Of a DNA stretch of 64,000 nt, positions 35,619 to 49,341 are shown piece after piece. Position numbers and translations under genes: made by a program. The notes beneath the pieces are model-generated. The model saw only the letters and a list, made by a program, of their open reading frames with translations. It did no database searches and was not told where the DNA came from. Position 1 is the stretch's first letter; the number at the start of each line of letters is the position of its first letter. The stretch comes from Marichromatium bheemlicum (GTDB lineage: Bacteria; Pseudomonadota; Gammaproteobacteria; Chromatiales; Chromatiaceae), in assembly GCF_012276755.1 (NCBI RefSeq), contig NZ_JAAXKX010000015.1, forward strand, positions 34,151 through 98,150. The letters are read 5' to 3'.

Positions 35619-37016
35619 TCAGGCCGGGCGCGCGTCGGGCCAGACCGGGTGATGGGTGTCGATGACGAAGTCGTGGGCGTGGCGCAACGCCCGGTGGTGG
35701 TGCGGGTGGCGATGCGGCTCCGGTCCCTCCCAGCCCGCGTGCGGGTGGTCGTGGTGACTGTCGTGGGTGTGGAGGTGGTCGTGGTCGAGCGCGTGGTGCT
35801 GGTGCTCGAGCACCACGCGCTCGTCGCGCGGCCACAGCCGGGCAGCGAGTACGGTGCAGGCGAGCGCGGCCAGTCCCAGCAGCAGCGCGGTGGCGGGCGT
35901 GCCGAGCGCGGTGCCGAGCGCGCCGGCGAGCAGATAGAACACCAGCCAGCAGGCGTGCGAGAGCGAGAAGTGCGCCGAGAAATAGGCGGCGCGATCGCTG
36001 GCGGCGGCCGAGCGGTTGACCACCCGACCGGCGGGGGTCTGCACCAGTGAGAGACCTGCGCCGACCAGCAGCCAGATGGCGAGCAGCCCGCCGAGGCCGG
36101 GCGCGGTGGCGACGAGCAGCAGGCCGGCGCCGAGCAACGTCGCGCCGCCGAGCATCAGCCGTCGCTCACTGATGTGCGCGAGCAGTCGCGGTACCGCCAG
36201 CGCGGTGAGCATCGAGCCGGCGCCGGCCGCGCCCAGGGCGATGGCCACCATCGACTCGCCGGCGCCGAGGGTGTCGCGTACATAGACCACGGTGTTGACG
36301 ATCACCATGGCACTGGCGCCGGCCACTGCCAAATAGAGCGCGAGCAGCCCGCGCAGTCGCGGGGTGGCGAGATAGGCGCGCACGCCGAAGAGGATCTCGG
36401 CGCCGAGCGTGCCGGCGCGCTCCGGCGCTCTGGCCGCGGGTAACAGGGTGCGCGCCACCAGCACTGCCGAGACGAGGAAGGCGAGGGCGTTGAGCGCGAA
36501 CAGCCCGTCGTAGCTGATCAGCAGCAGCGCCGCCCCGGCGAGCACCGGGCTGAGCAGCGCCTCGAGGTCGTAGGCCAGGCGCGAGAGTGCCAGGGCGCGG
36601 GTGTACTCGGCCTCGTCGGGGAGCAGGTCGGCGATGGTCGCGGAGAACACCGGCTTGAAGCCCGCGGCGCAGAGATTGAGCAGGAAGATCAGCGCCAGCA
36701 CCTGCCACAGCGCATCGACCCAGGGCAGGGCGAGCAGCACCGCGGCGCGGACCAGGTCCATGGTCACCAGGAAGGGACGGCGCGGCAGGCGGTGCGCCAG
36801 TCCCCCGAACACCGGGGCGAAGCAGACATAGGCGACCATCTTCAGCGCCAGTGCGGCACCGAGGATGGCCGCGGCCTGGGTGCCGCCGAGGGCGAAGGCG
36901 AGCAGGCTGAGCGCCACCGTGCTCATGCCGGTGCCGACCAGGGCGATGATCTGAGCGGTGAATAGCCGGCGAAAGTGTGGATTGGCGAGGGGGCGTGGCG
37001 GCGCAGACGAAGTCAT
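35619..37016 (-). CDS. MFS exporter with a histidine-rich C-terminal tail
   Basis: A 465-residue protein with about twelve helices of the MFS type (EVAR/enterobactin-exporter-like; the first helix lies in FRRLFTAQIIALVGTGMSTVALSLLAFALGG). The last 60 residues hold about 20 His in HxH and HHxH patterns ending VWPDARPA. His-rich tails are known in nickel and cobalt exporters such as NreB, so it is probably a divalent-metal exporter. The gene is upstream of and co-directional with the lactate dehydrogenase gene. ATG 37016 was chosen at the start of the conserved protein. Confidence 0.85.
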   Translation of the reverse strand: MTSSAPPRPLANPHFRRLFTAQIIALVGTGMSTVALSLLAFALGGTQAAAILGAALALKMVAYVCFAPVFGGLAHRLPRRPFLVTMDLVRAAVLLALPWVDALWQVLALIFLLNLCAAGFKPVFSATIADLLPDEAEYTRALALSRLAYDLEALLSPVLAGAALLLISYDGLFALNALAFLVSAVLVARTLLPAARAPERAGTLGAEILFGVRAYLATPRLRGLLALYLAVAGASAMVIVNTVVYVRDTLGAGESMVAIALGAAGAGSMLTALAVPRLLAHISERRLMLGGATLLGAGLLLVATAPGLGGLLAIWLLVGAGLSLVQTPAGRVVNRSAAASDRAAYFSAHFSLSHACWLVFYLLAGALGTALGTPATALLLGLAALACTVLAARLWPRDERVVLEHQHHALDHDHLHTHDSHHDHPHAGWEGPEPHRHPHHHRALRHAHDFVIDTHHPVWPDARPA

Positions 37017-37101
37017 GGAGTCAGACTCGTTGAGTAGGCGATGGGGACGGAGCCCGTTGTTATCCCGACCATCGCACAAAATCGCCCGCAGGCAAACCGC
37101 C

Positions 37102-37902
37102 TCAGCCGTTCGCCTGCCACCAGTGCGGCAGGTCGGCGATCGAGTCGAGCACCGCCGCGGGGCGGATGTCGCTCGTCGCCAGCTCGGCGGCGCGGAACTT
37201 GCCGGTGCGTACCAGCAGGCCGCGCAGGCCGGCGGCCTGGGCGCCGCCGATGTCGCCGCGCAGGTCGTCGCCGATCATCCAGGTGGTCGCGGGGCTGGTG
37301 CCGAGCGCCGCGAGGGCGCGTTCGAAGAAGGCCGCGGCGGGCTTGCCAAAGACCTGGGGTGCGCGCCCGCTGGCATGCGCCAGCGCCATCACGAAGGGCG
37401 CAGTGTCGAGTCGCAACCCGTCCTCGGCACGCCAGTAGCGGGTCATGCCGAGGGCGAGCAGCGGCGGGGCGTCGGGCTGCATGAGGAAGCGAAAGGCGCG
37501 ATTAAGGGTGGCGAAGTCCCAGGCCGCGCCGAGGTCGCCGACGACCACGGCGCTCGCGCGTTCGTGCCCGGGGTCGTGGGCGAGGGGTAGCCCGTCGAGA
37601 TCGGCCAGGGTCGGCTCGGGGACGAAGGCCGCGACCGGGCCGTCGGCGTGCTCGCGCAGCCAGTCGGCGGCGGCCACCAGCGGGGTGAGGATGTCGCCCT
37701 CGGCGACCGTGATGCCGTGACCGGCGAGGCGCGCGACCAGCTGCGCGCGCGGGCGCGAGCTGGCGTTGGTGACGAAGCGGTGGGCCACGGTGTTGGCGCG
37801 TAGCCAGGCGAGGGCGTCGGCGGCGCCGGCGATGCTCTGTTCACCTTGGTAGAGCACGCCGTCCATGTCGATCAGCAGGGCGGTGGCTGGGTTTGGGCAC
37901 AT
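37102..37902 (-). CDS. HAD-superfamily class IIA phosphatase
   Basis: A 266-residue protein of the 4-nitrophenylphosphatase / NagD / LHPP type. Motif I is LLIDMDGVLYQGE (catalytic DxD), motif II is FVTNASSR, and motif IV is TTWMIGDDLRGDIGGAQAAGLRGLLV. The cap domain between about residues 75 and 185 defines class IIA. Substrate unknown; NagD acts on nucleotide monophosphates. AGGAG lies six bases before ATG 37902. Confidence 0.9.
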   Translation of the reverse strand: MCPNPATALLIDMDGVLYQGEQSIAGAADALAWLRANTVAHRFVTNASSRPRAQLVARLAGHGITVAEGDILTPLVAAADWLREHADGPVAAFVPEPTLADLDGLPLAHDPGHERASAVVVGDLGAAWDFATLNRAFRFLMQPDAPPLLALGMTRYWRAEDGLRLDTAPFVMALAHASGRAPQVFGKPAAAFFERALAALGTSPATTWMIGDDLRGDIGGAQAAGLRGLLVRTGKFRAAELATSDIRPAAVLDSIADLPHWWQANG

Positions 37903-37953
37903 GGCTCGCTCCTGTGGTGGTAGGCGCCGGCGGGCGCTGGGTGTGGATGAGGG

Positions 37954-37992
37954 GGTTATCCACAGTTGCTGTGGTTCCATCTGTGGATAACC
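37954..37992. promoter_or_regulatory. Inverted pair of perfect DnaA boxes
   Basis: TTATCCACA at 37956-37964 and its inverse TGTGGATAA at 37982-37990 sit in a 12-base perfect inverted repeat with a 15-base spacer. They lie upstream of wecB and the HAD gene. No dnaA, dnaN or AT-rich unwinding region is in the window. Confidence 0.7.
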
Positions 37993-38169
37993 TGTGCGCG
38001 AAGTCGATAAGTGTCGACTGTCGTTGGAGTCTTTCTGGAGTGAGCAAGCATTGTCCGGTGAGGCGCACCGTCCACCCCGTCCGACGGCGGGTGACGGAGC
38101 CGAGACGGCGCGTTAGGCTGTGCGCGCGCGGCCCGTCGCCGCGCCCATCGCCTACGAGGGACCGGACCC

Positions 38170-39267
38170 ATGCCCCTGATCGATATCATCGCGGGCGCAC
38201 GCCCGAACTTCATGAAGATTGCGCCCATCATCCAGGCCCTGGGGCGGCAGCGCGAGGCCGGCGGCGGGCTCGAGTATCGACTGGTGCACACCGGACAGCA
38301 TTACGATCGGCGGATGTCGGGTGACTTCTTCGACCAACTCGGGATCCCCGCGCCGGATATCAATCTCGAGGTCGGCTCCGGCACCCAGGCCGAGCAGACC
38401 GCAGCGATCATGGTCCGCTATGAGCGGCTGCTGCTCGAGCACCCCGCCGCGCTCTGTCTGGTGGTCGGAGACGTGACCTCGACCATGGCCTGTGCCATCG
38501 CCGCACAGAAGCTCGGGGTGCCGGTGGCCCATGTCGAGGGCGGCATCCGCTCCGGCGACTGGGGGATGCCCGAGGAGATCAACCGTATGGTGACCGATGC
38601 CATCACCAACTGGTTCTTCACCACCAGCGCACACGCCAATGCCAACCTGCGCGGCGCCGGGGTGGGCGAGGAGCGGATCTTCTTCGTCGGCAACACCATG
38701 ATCGATACCTTACTGGCCAACCTCGACCGGCTGCGCCCGCCGTCGTGCTGGGAGGGCCTGGGGCTGACACCGGGCGGCTATTTCGTGCTTACCCTGCACC
38801 GCCCGGCCAATGTCGACGCCGACGGCGCCTTCGCGCGCATGCTCCGGGCGGTGGCCGAGCACACCCGGGGGCTGCCGGTGGTCTTTCCAGTTCATCCGCG
38901 CACCGCGCGTACCCTGGAGCGGCTCGAGGCGGTACCCGAGTCGCTGCACCTGATCGAGCCCCAGCCCTATCTAGAGTTCAATCACCTGGTGCGCCACGCC
39001 CGCGCGGTGATCACCGACTCTGGCGGTATCACCGAGGAGGCCACGGTACTCGGGGTGCCCTGTCTGACCCTGCGCGACAGCACCGAGCGTCCCGAGACGG
39101 TCGAGATCGGCACCAACCTGCTCGTCGGCACCGATCCCGAGCGCCTCGCTCCGGCGCTGGCGCGGCTGTTCGACGGACGTTGGCCGCGCGGCGGTATCCC
39201 AGAGCGCTGGGACGGGCGTGCCGGTGAGCGCATCGTTGCCCACCTCGGAGATCTGCTCGCGACCTGA
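38170..39267 (+). CDS. wecB: UDP-N-acetylglucosamine 2-epimerase
   Basis: A 365-residue non-hydrolysing epimerase that converts UDP-GlcNAc to UDP-ManNAc. Visible family motifs are GARPNFMKIAPIIQAL, YRLVHTGQHYD, VVGDVTSTMACAIAAQKLGVPVAHVEGGIRSGDWGMPEEINR, VGNTMIDTLL, TLHRPANVD, PVHPRT and ITDSGGITEEATVLGVPCLTLRDSTERPETVEIGTN. Products feed enterobacterial-common-antigen-type or capsular glycans. No wecC or glycan operon adjoins it. Confidence 0.95.
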   Translation: MPLIDIIAGARPNFMKIAPIIQALGRQREAGGGLEYRLVHTGQHYDRRMSGDFFDQLGIPAPDINLEVGSGTQAEQTAAIMVRYERLLLEHPAALCLVVGDVTSTMACAIAAQKLGVPVAHVEGGIRSGDWGMPEEINRMVTDAITNWFFTTSAHANANLRGAGVGEERIFFVGNTMIDTLLANLDRLRPPSCWEGLGLTPGGYFVLTLHRPANVDADGAFARMLRAVAEHTRGLPVVFPVHPRTARTLERLEAVPESLHLIEPQPYLEFNHLVRHARAVITDSGGITEEATVLGVPCLTLRDSTERPETVEIGTNLLVGTDPERLAPALARLFDGRWPRGGIPERWDGRAGERIVAHLGDLLAT

Positions 39268-39350
39268 GCGGTTGTGTCGGTGTTGGCTCGGTGATTGCTT
39301 GAGTTCTCCGTCGAGGGCGCCATGTGTTGGGTTTGCTCCACACCGGGGGA

Positions 39351-39412
39351 TCGTCTTGCACCAGCAGTAGGCCTCTCGGCCCTGTCGTGGTGCAAGACGA
39401 GCGAGACAGGGC
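39351..39412. promoter_or_regulatory. Mutually exclusive hairpins downstream of wecB
   Basis: TCGTCTTGCACCA (39351-39363) is the perfect inverse of 39388-39400 (13 base pairs). The right arm also lies inside an alternative hairpin, GCCCTGTC (39379-39386) with GACAGGGC (39405-39412). The two structures cannot form together. It is an attenuator-like arrangement, though without a T tract. Confidence 0.55.
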
Positions 39413-39646
39413 GCTGCGCTGCGCGGTATGGTTAAGGGTTAGTATCCGGCCCGGGGCGCTCGCCCCACCGTGGAAGACGCTGCCACGCGCACGCCTCGTT
39501 GTTGCAAGGTCGATGTGAAAGCAGCCCTCGAATTGGAATATAATCGCCGTTTGTCTGCGATTTTCGGTGGACATTACCGCATGCGGGGCGATGTCCGGCA
39601 CCGTCCTGCCTCCCGAGGTCGAGTAACTGCCGCGTTGCGCGGGGTG

Positions 39647-39701
39647 TTGATTCGTGCCCTTGGCGGCGTATATTAAAAACTGAGCAATTTACTGAGAATA
39701 G
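39647..39701 (+). promoter_or_regulatory. Promoter and direct-repeat operator of the suf operon
   Basis: TTGATT (39647-39652), a 16-base spacer and TATATT (39669-39674) form a possible promoter. Just downstream, ACTGAG occurs at 39679-39684 and 39691-39696, twelve bases apart, around CAATTT. The position (around the start of transcription) and the CAATTTACT core resemble IscR-regulated boxes, but symmetry is poor. A separate perfect TATAAT lies at 39539-39544. Confidence 0.45.
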
Positions 39702-39717
39702 AGCGGAGCCTGGAGCG

Positions 39718-41163
<1,446 letters not shown>

Positions 41164-41240
41164 CGCCGCGCGGGCTCGGCGAAACAACACGCAAGATTCG
41201 GACAGGGAACCCACGGGTTCCGGACGATTGGGAGAGGACG

Positions 41241-41992
<752 letters not shown>

Positions 41993-41996
<4 letters not shown>

Positions 41997-43288
41997 GTGA
42001 AGACCTGGCGACCTGGCTCGGGGACATGACCCCGAGCGACGGCCCGGCGTGGCTCGACGCCTGGCGTGCGAGTGCGCGCGAGCGGGCGAGGGCACTCGGT
42101 GTCCCGGGGAGCAAACAGGAGGCCTGGCGCTACACCAACCCGCGTCGCTTGTTCGAGCAACCCTATGGTGACGGCGCGGCACGCCTCGCCACCGAGGCCT
42201 TGGCGCCGCTGCTGATCCCTGGTCTCGAGGCCGACCGGGTGGTGCTGGTCAATGGCCGTTACGCCCCCGAGCACAGCCGTCTCGGCGCGCTCCCCGAGGG
42301 TGTGCGGATCGGTTCGCTGGCGCGGCTGCTGGCCGAGGACCCGGCGGCGGTGCGTCCCCATCTCGGCGCGCTCGCCGACGATGCCACGGCGCTCTTCCCG
42401 GCGCTCAACGCCGCCGGCGGCGCCGACGGACTGGTATTGCTGCTCGCCCCCGGCGCCCGGCTCGAACGCCCGCTCGAATTGCTCCACGTCACCACTGGCG
42501 AGACCCCGACGCTGGCCCAGCCGCGCCACCTGATCGTGCTCGGGGAGGATGCCGAGGCGCGGCTCATCGAGCGCTATGTCGGGCTCGATACCGCGACCGC
42601 GCATTGCACCAACGGTGTGCTCGAGATCAGTCTCGGCGCCGGAGCACGCCTCGAGCACGAGCGGCTCCAGCGCGAGGCGCCCGAGTCCTTCCATCTCAGC
42701 ACGCTCTATCTGTGTCAGCAGGCCCGCAGTCACTACCAGGGGGTCAATATCGGGCTCGGTGGACGCTGGGCGCGTACCGATATCAAGGCCCGTTTTGCGG
42801 CGCCGGCGGCCGAGTGCGTGCTCCACGGCCTCTATCTCTCGGGGGACGGTCAGCTCATCGATTATCATCTCGATGTCGACCACGGCGTGCCCGATTGCAA
42901 CAGCGTCGAGCTGTTCAAGGGCATCCTCTATGGGCAGGGGCGCGCGGTGTTCGATGGTCGGGTGTTCGTGGCCCAGGACGCCCAGCGCACCGACGCGGCG
43001 ATGACCAATCGCAACCTGATGCTCTCCGAGCGCGCCGAGGTCGATAGCAAGCCCCAGCTCGAGATCAACGCCGACGACGTCAAGTGCAGCCACGGCACCA
43101 CGGTCGGCCAGATCGACCCGCAGATGCTGTTTTATCTGCGCGCGCGCGGCATCCCCGAGGCCACTGCCCGGCGCATGCTCTGTCTCGGTTTCGCCGAGGA
43201 GATCATCGCTCGACTCGGCGACGAGGCGCTGCGCGCCCAGGTCGCGACCCTGGTCGGCGACCGGCTCGAGGCCGCGCCGCTGGACTGA
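41993..43288 (+). CDS. sufD: Fe-S cluster assembly protein SufD
   Basis: A 431-residue SufD, the partner of SufB. Visible are KQEAWRYTNPRRLFEQP near the N-terminus, HHxG-type strands in the beta-helix (DGQLIDYHLDVDHGVPDCNSVELFKGILYGQGRAVFDGRVFV), AMTNRNLMLSERAEVDSKPQLEINADDVKCSHGTTVGQIDPQMLFYLRARGI and the C-terminal SufBD helix. The usual SufS and SufE/SufU genes do not follow. Confidence 0.96.
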
Positions 43289-43294
43289 GCGTAA

Positions 43295-43316
43295 CCGGCG
43301 CCACGACAGGCGCCGG
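43295..43316. other. GC-rich hairpin between sufD and sufT
   Basis: CCGGCGCC and GGCGCCGG flank ACGACA, giving an 8-base-pair hairpin with no T tract, 7 bases after the sufD stop. It may stabilise or weaken read-through to sufT. Confidence 0.55.
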
Positions 43317-43363
43317 CCTGGCCCGTCGGTATCCTTCAGTTGCAGTCGAAGAGGTTCGAATCC

Positions 43364-43789
43364 ATGAACAGACTGGCCCGCCTCGCCGGATTCGGCAAAC
43401 GCGAGCGTGATCACCAGGACGAGGTAGCGACACTCGCCGCCGACGATGCTCGCGATGTCGTCGCCGAGTCGCCGGCGGTCGATGCCGAGGCCCTGCGCGA
43501 GTCGATCGTCACCGCCCTGCGTGGCGTCCACGACCCGGAGATCCCGGTCAACATCTATGATCTCGGCCTGATCTATGGCATCGACGTTGCCGCCGATGGC
43601 GCGGTAGCCGTGGAGATGACCCTCACCGCTCCCGGCTGTCCGGTCGCCGGGATGATGCCGGTGATGGTCAAGGACGCGGTCGCCCGCGTCGAGGGCGTGG
43701 GCGAGGTCGAGGTCGCGTTGGTGTGGGATCCGCCCTGGACCCAGGAGCGGATGAGCGACGAGGCCCGGCTCCAGCTCGGGCTGATGTGA
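43364..43789 (+). CDS. SufT-like (MIP18/DUF59) Fe-S assembly protein
   Basis: A 141-residue protein with an MIP18 domain over the last 95 residues: VTALRGVHDPEIPVNIYDLGLIYGIDV, EMTLTAPGCPVAGMMP (conserved Cys) and EVALVWDPPWTQERMSDEAR. SufT proteins help mature Fe-S proteins and are often linked to suf genes, which the position behind sufD supports. The first 40 residues are a variable acidic extension. A GAGG site lies nine bases before ATG 43364; ATG 43340 is the alternative. Confidence 0.9.
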   Translation: MNRLARLAGFGKRERDHQDEVATLAADDARDVVAESPAVDAEALRESIVTALRGVHDPEIPVNIYDLGLIYGIDVAADGAVAVEMTLTAPGCPVAGMMPVMVKDAVARVEGVGEVEVALVWDPPWTQERMSDEARLQLGLM

Positions 43790-43808
43790 TTTCGCCCGCG
43801 TGCGGTGT

Positions 43809-45032
43809 TCAGTCCGGGCGCAGCAACGCCAGCGGCACCTCCAGCTCGGCACGACTCAGCCCGCCGTGGACCCCGATCATCGGGTGGCCACGCTCGTTCG
43901 GCAGGTGGTCGACGACGACCGCGTTGTCGCGCCCGAGCAGACAGTAGTCGCCGATCCGCTCGGGTAGGCGCGGGTGCATCTGGCCGGTGCCGAACATCCC
44001 CGCCTCGAGCAAGCGTTCGCTTGGGACCACCTCCACGCGCTCGGCCAGGTGCGTTTCGCAGTAGCGTAGGAACTGCGTCTCGTACCCCGCTCGCAGATAG
44101 CAGAAGGCCGCGCGCGGCTCGCCGCACAACGGCAGCGTCAGGCATTCGGCCAGCTCCGGATGATCATCGAGATCGACCCGGGTGGTGGCGCTGCTGTCGA
44201 CCTGGCCGTGATCGGCGCACACCAGCACCTGGGTATCGGTTCCCTTGATCAACTCGAGAAAACGCTCGAGTGCCGCCTCGATGCGTTGCAGATGGGCCAC
44301 TGCTGCGGCGCTCTCGATGCCTTGCTGATGGCCGATGGTGTCGAGCCTCGGCCAATAGAGGTAGAGATAACGGGGGGCGTCGTCCTGGCGCCGCCGGCTG
44401 GGGCGCCAGGGCGTGCCCCGGATCACCCGCGCGGCCTGACCGAACATGTCGTCGAGTCCCTCGAAACCGAGCCGTTCGGCGCTGTCGCTGTGGGCGCGAT
44501 TGAAGTCCGATTCGACGATGAACTGTGGCGCGATCACGCTGGCGCGGGTGGCGATGCGATCGAACAGCGGGCGGGTGCCGAGCAATTCGACCGGATCGAG
44601 GCCGGCGCGACCATAGGGCACGCCGCCGTAGCGGGGCGTGCCCGGGAGTGGCGCGATCACGCAGCCGAGTTCGCGCAGATAGGTGTACCAGCCGGTGAGG
44701 CCGTGGCGCAGTGGGGCGTCGCCGGTGAGATAGGTGGTGATGGCTGCGGTGGTGGTCGAGGGAAAGACCGTGCTCAGGGTGGCGATCCGGTGACGCGCGA
44801 GCAGCCCGTCGGGGGCGTGGCGTTGCAGCCAATCGGCCCCCAGCCCGTCGATCACCAGCAGTAGCAGGTTGCGGGTGTCGGCAAGCCGTGTCGGGGGCAA
44901 CGCGGTCAGTGGCGCGGCCTCGGCCTGGCCGCCGCGCGCGCTGATCAGGGTGCTCATCAGGTTGACGATGCCGCCGCCGCTGTAATCGGGGCGGTATTGC
45001 TCGAGCAACGACTGGGACTCGGATCGGGTCAT
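43809..45032 (-). CDS. Alkaline-phosphatase-superfamily protein (type I phosphodiesterase/nucleotide pyrophosphatase)
   Basis: A 407-residue protein. LLLLVIDGLGADWLQRH carries the first metal-binding Asp; the nucleophile Thr/Ser lies in STVFPSTTTAAITTYLTG; later metal ligands fit LYLYWPRLDTIGHQQG (Asp, His) and VLVCADHGQVD (Asp, His). No signal peptide is visible. Substrate unknown; related enzymes hydrolyse nucleotide or lipid phosphodiesters. The next gene leftwards converges with sufT; uppP lies upstream on the same strand. Confidence 0.85.
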   Translation of the reverse strand: MTRSESQSLLEQYRPDYSGGGIVNLMSTLISARGGQAEAAPLTALPPTRLADTRNLLLLVIDGLGADWLQRHAPDGLLARHRIATLSTVFPSTTTAAITTYLTGDAPLRHGLTGWYTYLRELGCVIAPLPGTPRYGGVPYGRAGLDPVELLGTRPLFDRIATRASVIAPQFIVESDFNRAHSDSAERLGFEGLDDMFGQAARVIRGTPWRPSRRRQDDAPRYLYLYWPRLDTIGHQQGIESAAAVAHLQRIEAALERFLELIKGTDTQVLVCADHGQVDSSATTRVDLDDHPELAECLTLPLCGEPRAAFCYLRAGYETQFLRYCETHLAERVEVVPSERLLEAGMFGTGQMHPRLPERIGDYCLLGRDNAVVVDHLPNERGHPMIGVHGGLSRAELEVPLALLRPD

Positions 45033-45098
45033 GCCTCCTCCTGTGGACGGCTGGGGGTGCTGCCGGCGATCGGTTGGGCGATTCCGGCGGCCTGGTGG

Positions 45099-45911
45099 TC
45101 ACCACACCAGTAACAGGATGACGCCACCCAGTGCGATGCGATAGAGCACGAAGGGCAGCATGCTGACGCGCTCGATGAAGCGCAGGAACAGATGGATGGT
45201 GAGATAGGCGAAGAGCATCGACCACACCGCGCCGAGGGCTAATCCCATCCAGTCGACCGCCGCACCCTGTCCGGCCAGCTCGATGCCCTCGACCGTGCCC
45301 GCCATCAGGATGGTGGGGATCGCCAGCAGGAAGGAGAAGCGCGAGGCGGCCCGTCGGGTCAACCCCAGCAGTAACCCCGCGGTGATGGTGATCCCCGAGC
45401 GCGAGGTGCCGGGGATGATCGCCAGCGCCTGCATCAGCCCCACCATGAGCGCCCCGCGCCAGCCCAGGCTGTACTCGTCACGCGTGCGCCGACTGCGCCA
45501 GTCGCTCCACCACAGCAGCAGGCCGAAGCCGATGCTGGTGGCGGCGATCACCGTGGCGATCAGCGTCGGGTCATCGCGGAAGAACTCCAGCAGCAGCTTG
45601 AGCGGCAGCCCGAGCACCACCACCGGCACGGTGGCGAGCACGATCATCCAACCGAGCCGGGCGTCGGGATCGTCGAGTCGGCGGTGGCGCAGCGAACCGA
45701 GGACGGCGCGGGTCATGCGCGCGATCTCGTGGCGGAAATAGAGGGTCACCGCACCGAGGGTGCCGAGGTGCAAGGCGACGTCGAAGGCCAGCTCCTGTAG
45801 CTCGAAGCCGAACAGCAGCGGGGTGAGGATCAGGTGCCCGGAGCTGGAGATGGGGAGGAATTCAGTGATGCCCTGGACCAGGGCGAGCAGGATGATCTCT
45901 AGGGTGTCCAC
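45099..45911 (-). CDS. uppP: Undecaprenyl-diphosphatase (BacA)
   Basis: A 270-residue polytopic membrane enzyme that recycles undecaprenyl diphosphate for cell-wall and O-antigen synthesis. Signatures are LVQGITEFLPISSSGHLIL (with the catalytic Glu and His) and LMQALAIIPGTSRSGITITAGLLLGLTRRAA. The start is GTG 45911 or the TTG just before it (45914); AGGAG lies about seven bases before the TTG and ten before the GTG. No nearby ATG fits. Confidence 0.95.
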   Translation of the reverse strand: MDTLEIILLALVQGITEFLPISSSGHLILTPLLFGFELQELAFDVALHLGTLGAVTLYFRHEIARMTRAVLGSLRHRRLDDPDARLGWMIVLATVPVVVLGLPLKLLLEFFRDDPTLIATVIAATSIGFGLLLWWSDWRSRRTRDEYSLGWRGALMVGLMQALAIIPGTSRSGITITAGLLLGLTRRAASRFSFLLAIPTILMAGTVEGIELAGQGAAVDWMGLALGAVWSMLFAYLTIHLFLRFIERVSMLPFVLYRIALGGVILLLVW

Positions 45912-45955
45912 CAAGGGGTAACTCCTGGATAGGGGGCGAGGGTGGTTGTTGCCGC

Positions 45956-46651
45956 TCAGTCGTGCGCGAGCGCAAGGGTGTGCCAGTGTGCCCGTGGTGG
46001 CAAGGTCGGGCTGGCCACGGCGGCGATATAACCCGGGGCCGGGCAACAGTGAGCGATCTGCGGCAATGGGCTGGCCGGCGGGCGTGGGCGCATCAGCCCG
46101 CGACCGTCGCACTTGGCATCGGCCTCGAGCGCGGTCCAGGCGCGGCAGAAGGGGGCGAGCCGCTGGTGCTCGGGGTGGGCGAGGATCGCGGCGCAGGTGG
46201 CAGGATCGAACATCCGCCGTGCCACCGCCGCGAGGCGGCTGCGCGGGCGAATCCACTCACAGTCGACGCCGAGCTCGACCGCTGGCCCGCGCCCGTGTCG
46301 CACGCCGAGCAGCGCCAGTTCGCCGCTGGTGGTGAGGTTGAAGGCCAGCGCCGCCTGCCCCGCGTCGAGATAGGGCTTGCCGTTGGCGCCCTTGACCAGT
46401 CGTGGCGCCTCGCCCAGGTAGTGCCCGAGGATGCGCCGCAGCCCAGCCTGGGCGCGGATGGCTCGGGCGCGTAGGGCCGGGTCGCGGATGCGTTCGAGTC
46501 GTGTCAATTGCGCCTGATCGAGCGCGGCGCTGGCCGTCGCCAGGGGTTGACCGTGGTGCTCGCCGGTATCGATGCGCCACAGGTGGAGAGCGTCGGTGGC
46601 GAGTGAGGGGGCGGTGTTGACCGCTTGCCAATGGATGTGTTCTTCGTTCAT
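45956..46651 (-). CDS. 4'-phosphopantetheinyl transferase
   Basis: A 231-residue PPTase of the Sfp/AcpT type. The Mg/CoA motif appears as VELGVDCEWIRPRS (Asp and Glu) and the second as CRAWTALEADAKCDGRG, a version of the WxxKEAxxK motif. It moves phosphopantetheine from CoA to carrier proteins, and the ACP domain of the fusion at 17592-20360 is a plausible target. ATG 46651 begins the recognisable protein. Confidence 0.88.
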   Translation of the reverse strand: MNEEHIHWQAVNTAPSLATDALHLWRIDTGEHHGQPLATASAALDQAQLTRLERIRDPALRARAIRAQAGLRRILGHYLGEAPRLVKGANGKPYLDAGQAALAFNLTTSGELALLGVRHGRGPAVELGVDCEWIRPRSRLAAVARRMFDPATCAAILAHPEHQRLAPFCRAWTALEADAKCDGRGLMRPRPPASPLPQIAHCCPAPGYIAAVASPTLPPRAHWHTLALAHD

Positions 46652-46789
46652 GGGTACGGGGCTGTCCTTGTCGATCGGCGCCGGGGCGGTCGCCGCCCCA
46701 ACGCTCGGGTATGATGCCACGGGCGCGTCCGGCGCGTGAGCGTGGCGCCATGCCCGGTTTTCCCATTTCGCAACCATGAACGAGAGTCA

Positions 46790-49168
<2,379 letters not shown>

Positions 49169-49341
49169 GCGCGCCCAGGCGAGCGCCCGCGCCGGGGCGC
49201 TCGCGGCGGTGTTGCCAGCGCTTGGCCTCACCGCCCTGATGCACGATCCCGCCGGTCGGATGCGCCGTCGGTTGCCGGGTCCGCCCGGTGGCGGCACGTC
49301 GATCGGTCCGACCCCATGCAAGACCCAGGCTGATCAACGAC

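Noticed and set aside
37954..37992. Replication origin
   Set aside because: Only two boxes, with no AT-rich unwinding element and no dnaA, dnaN or gidA nearby.
39470..39676. Small plus-strand frame of 68 codons before sufB
   Set aside because: It overlaps the promoter and operator-like region, has no good ribosome site and a composition unlike coding DNA.
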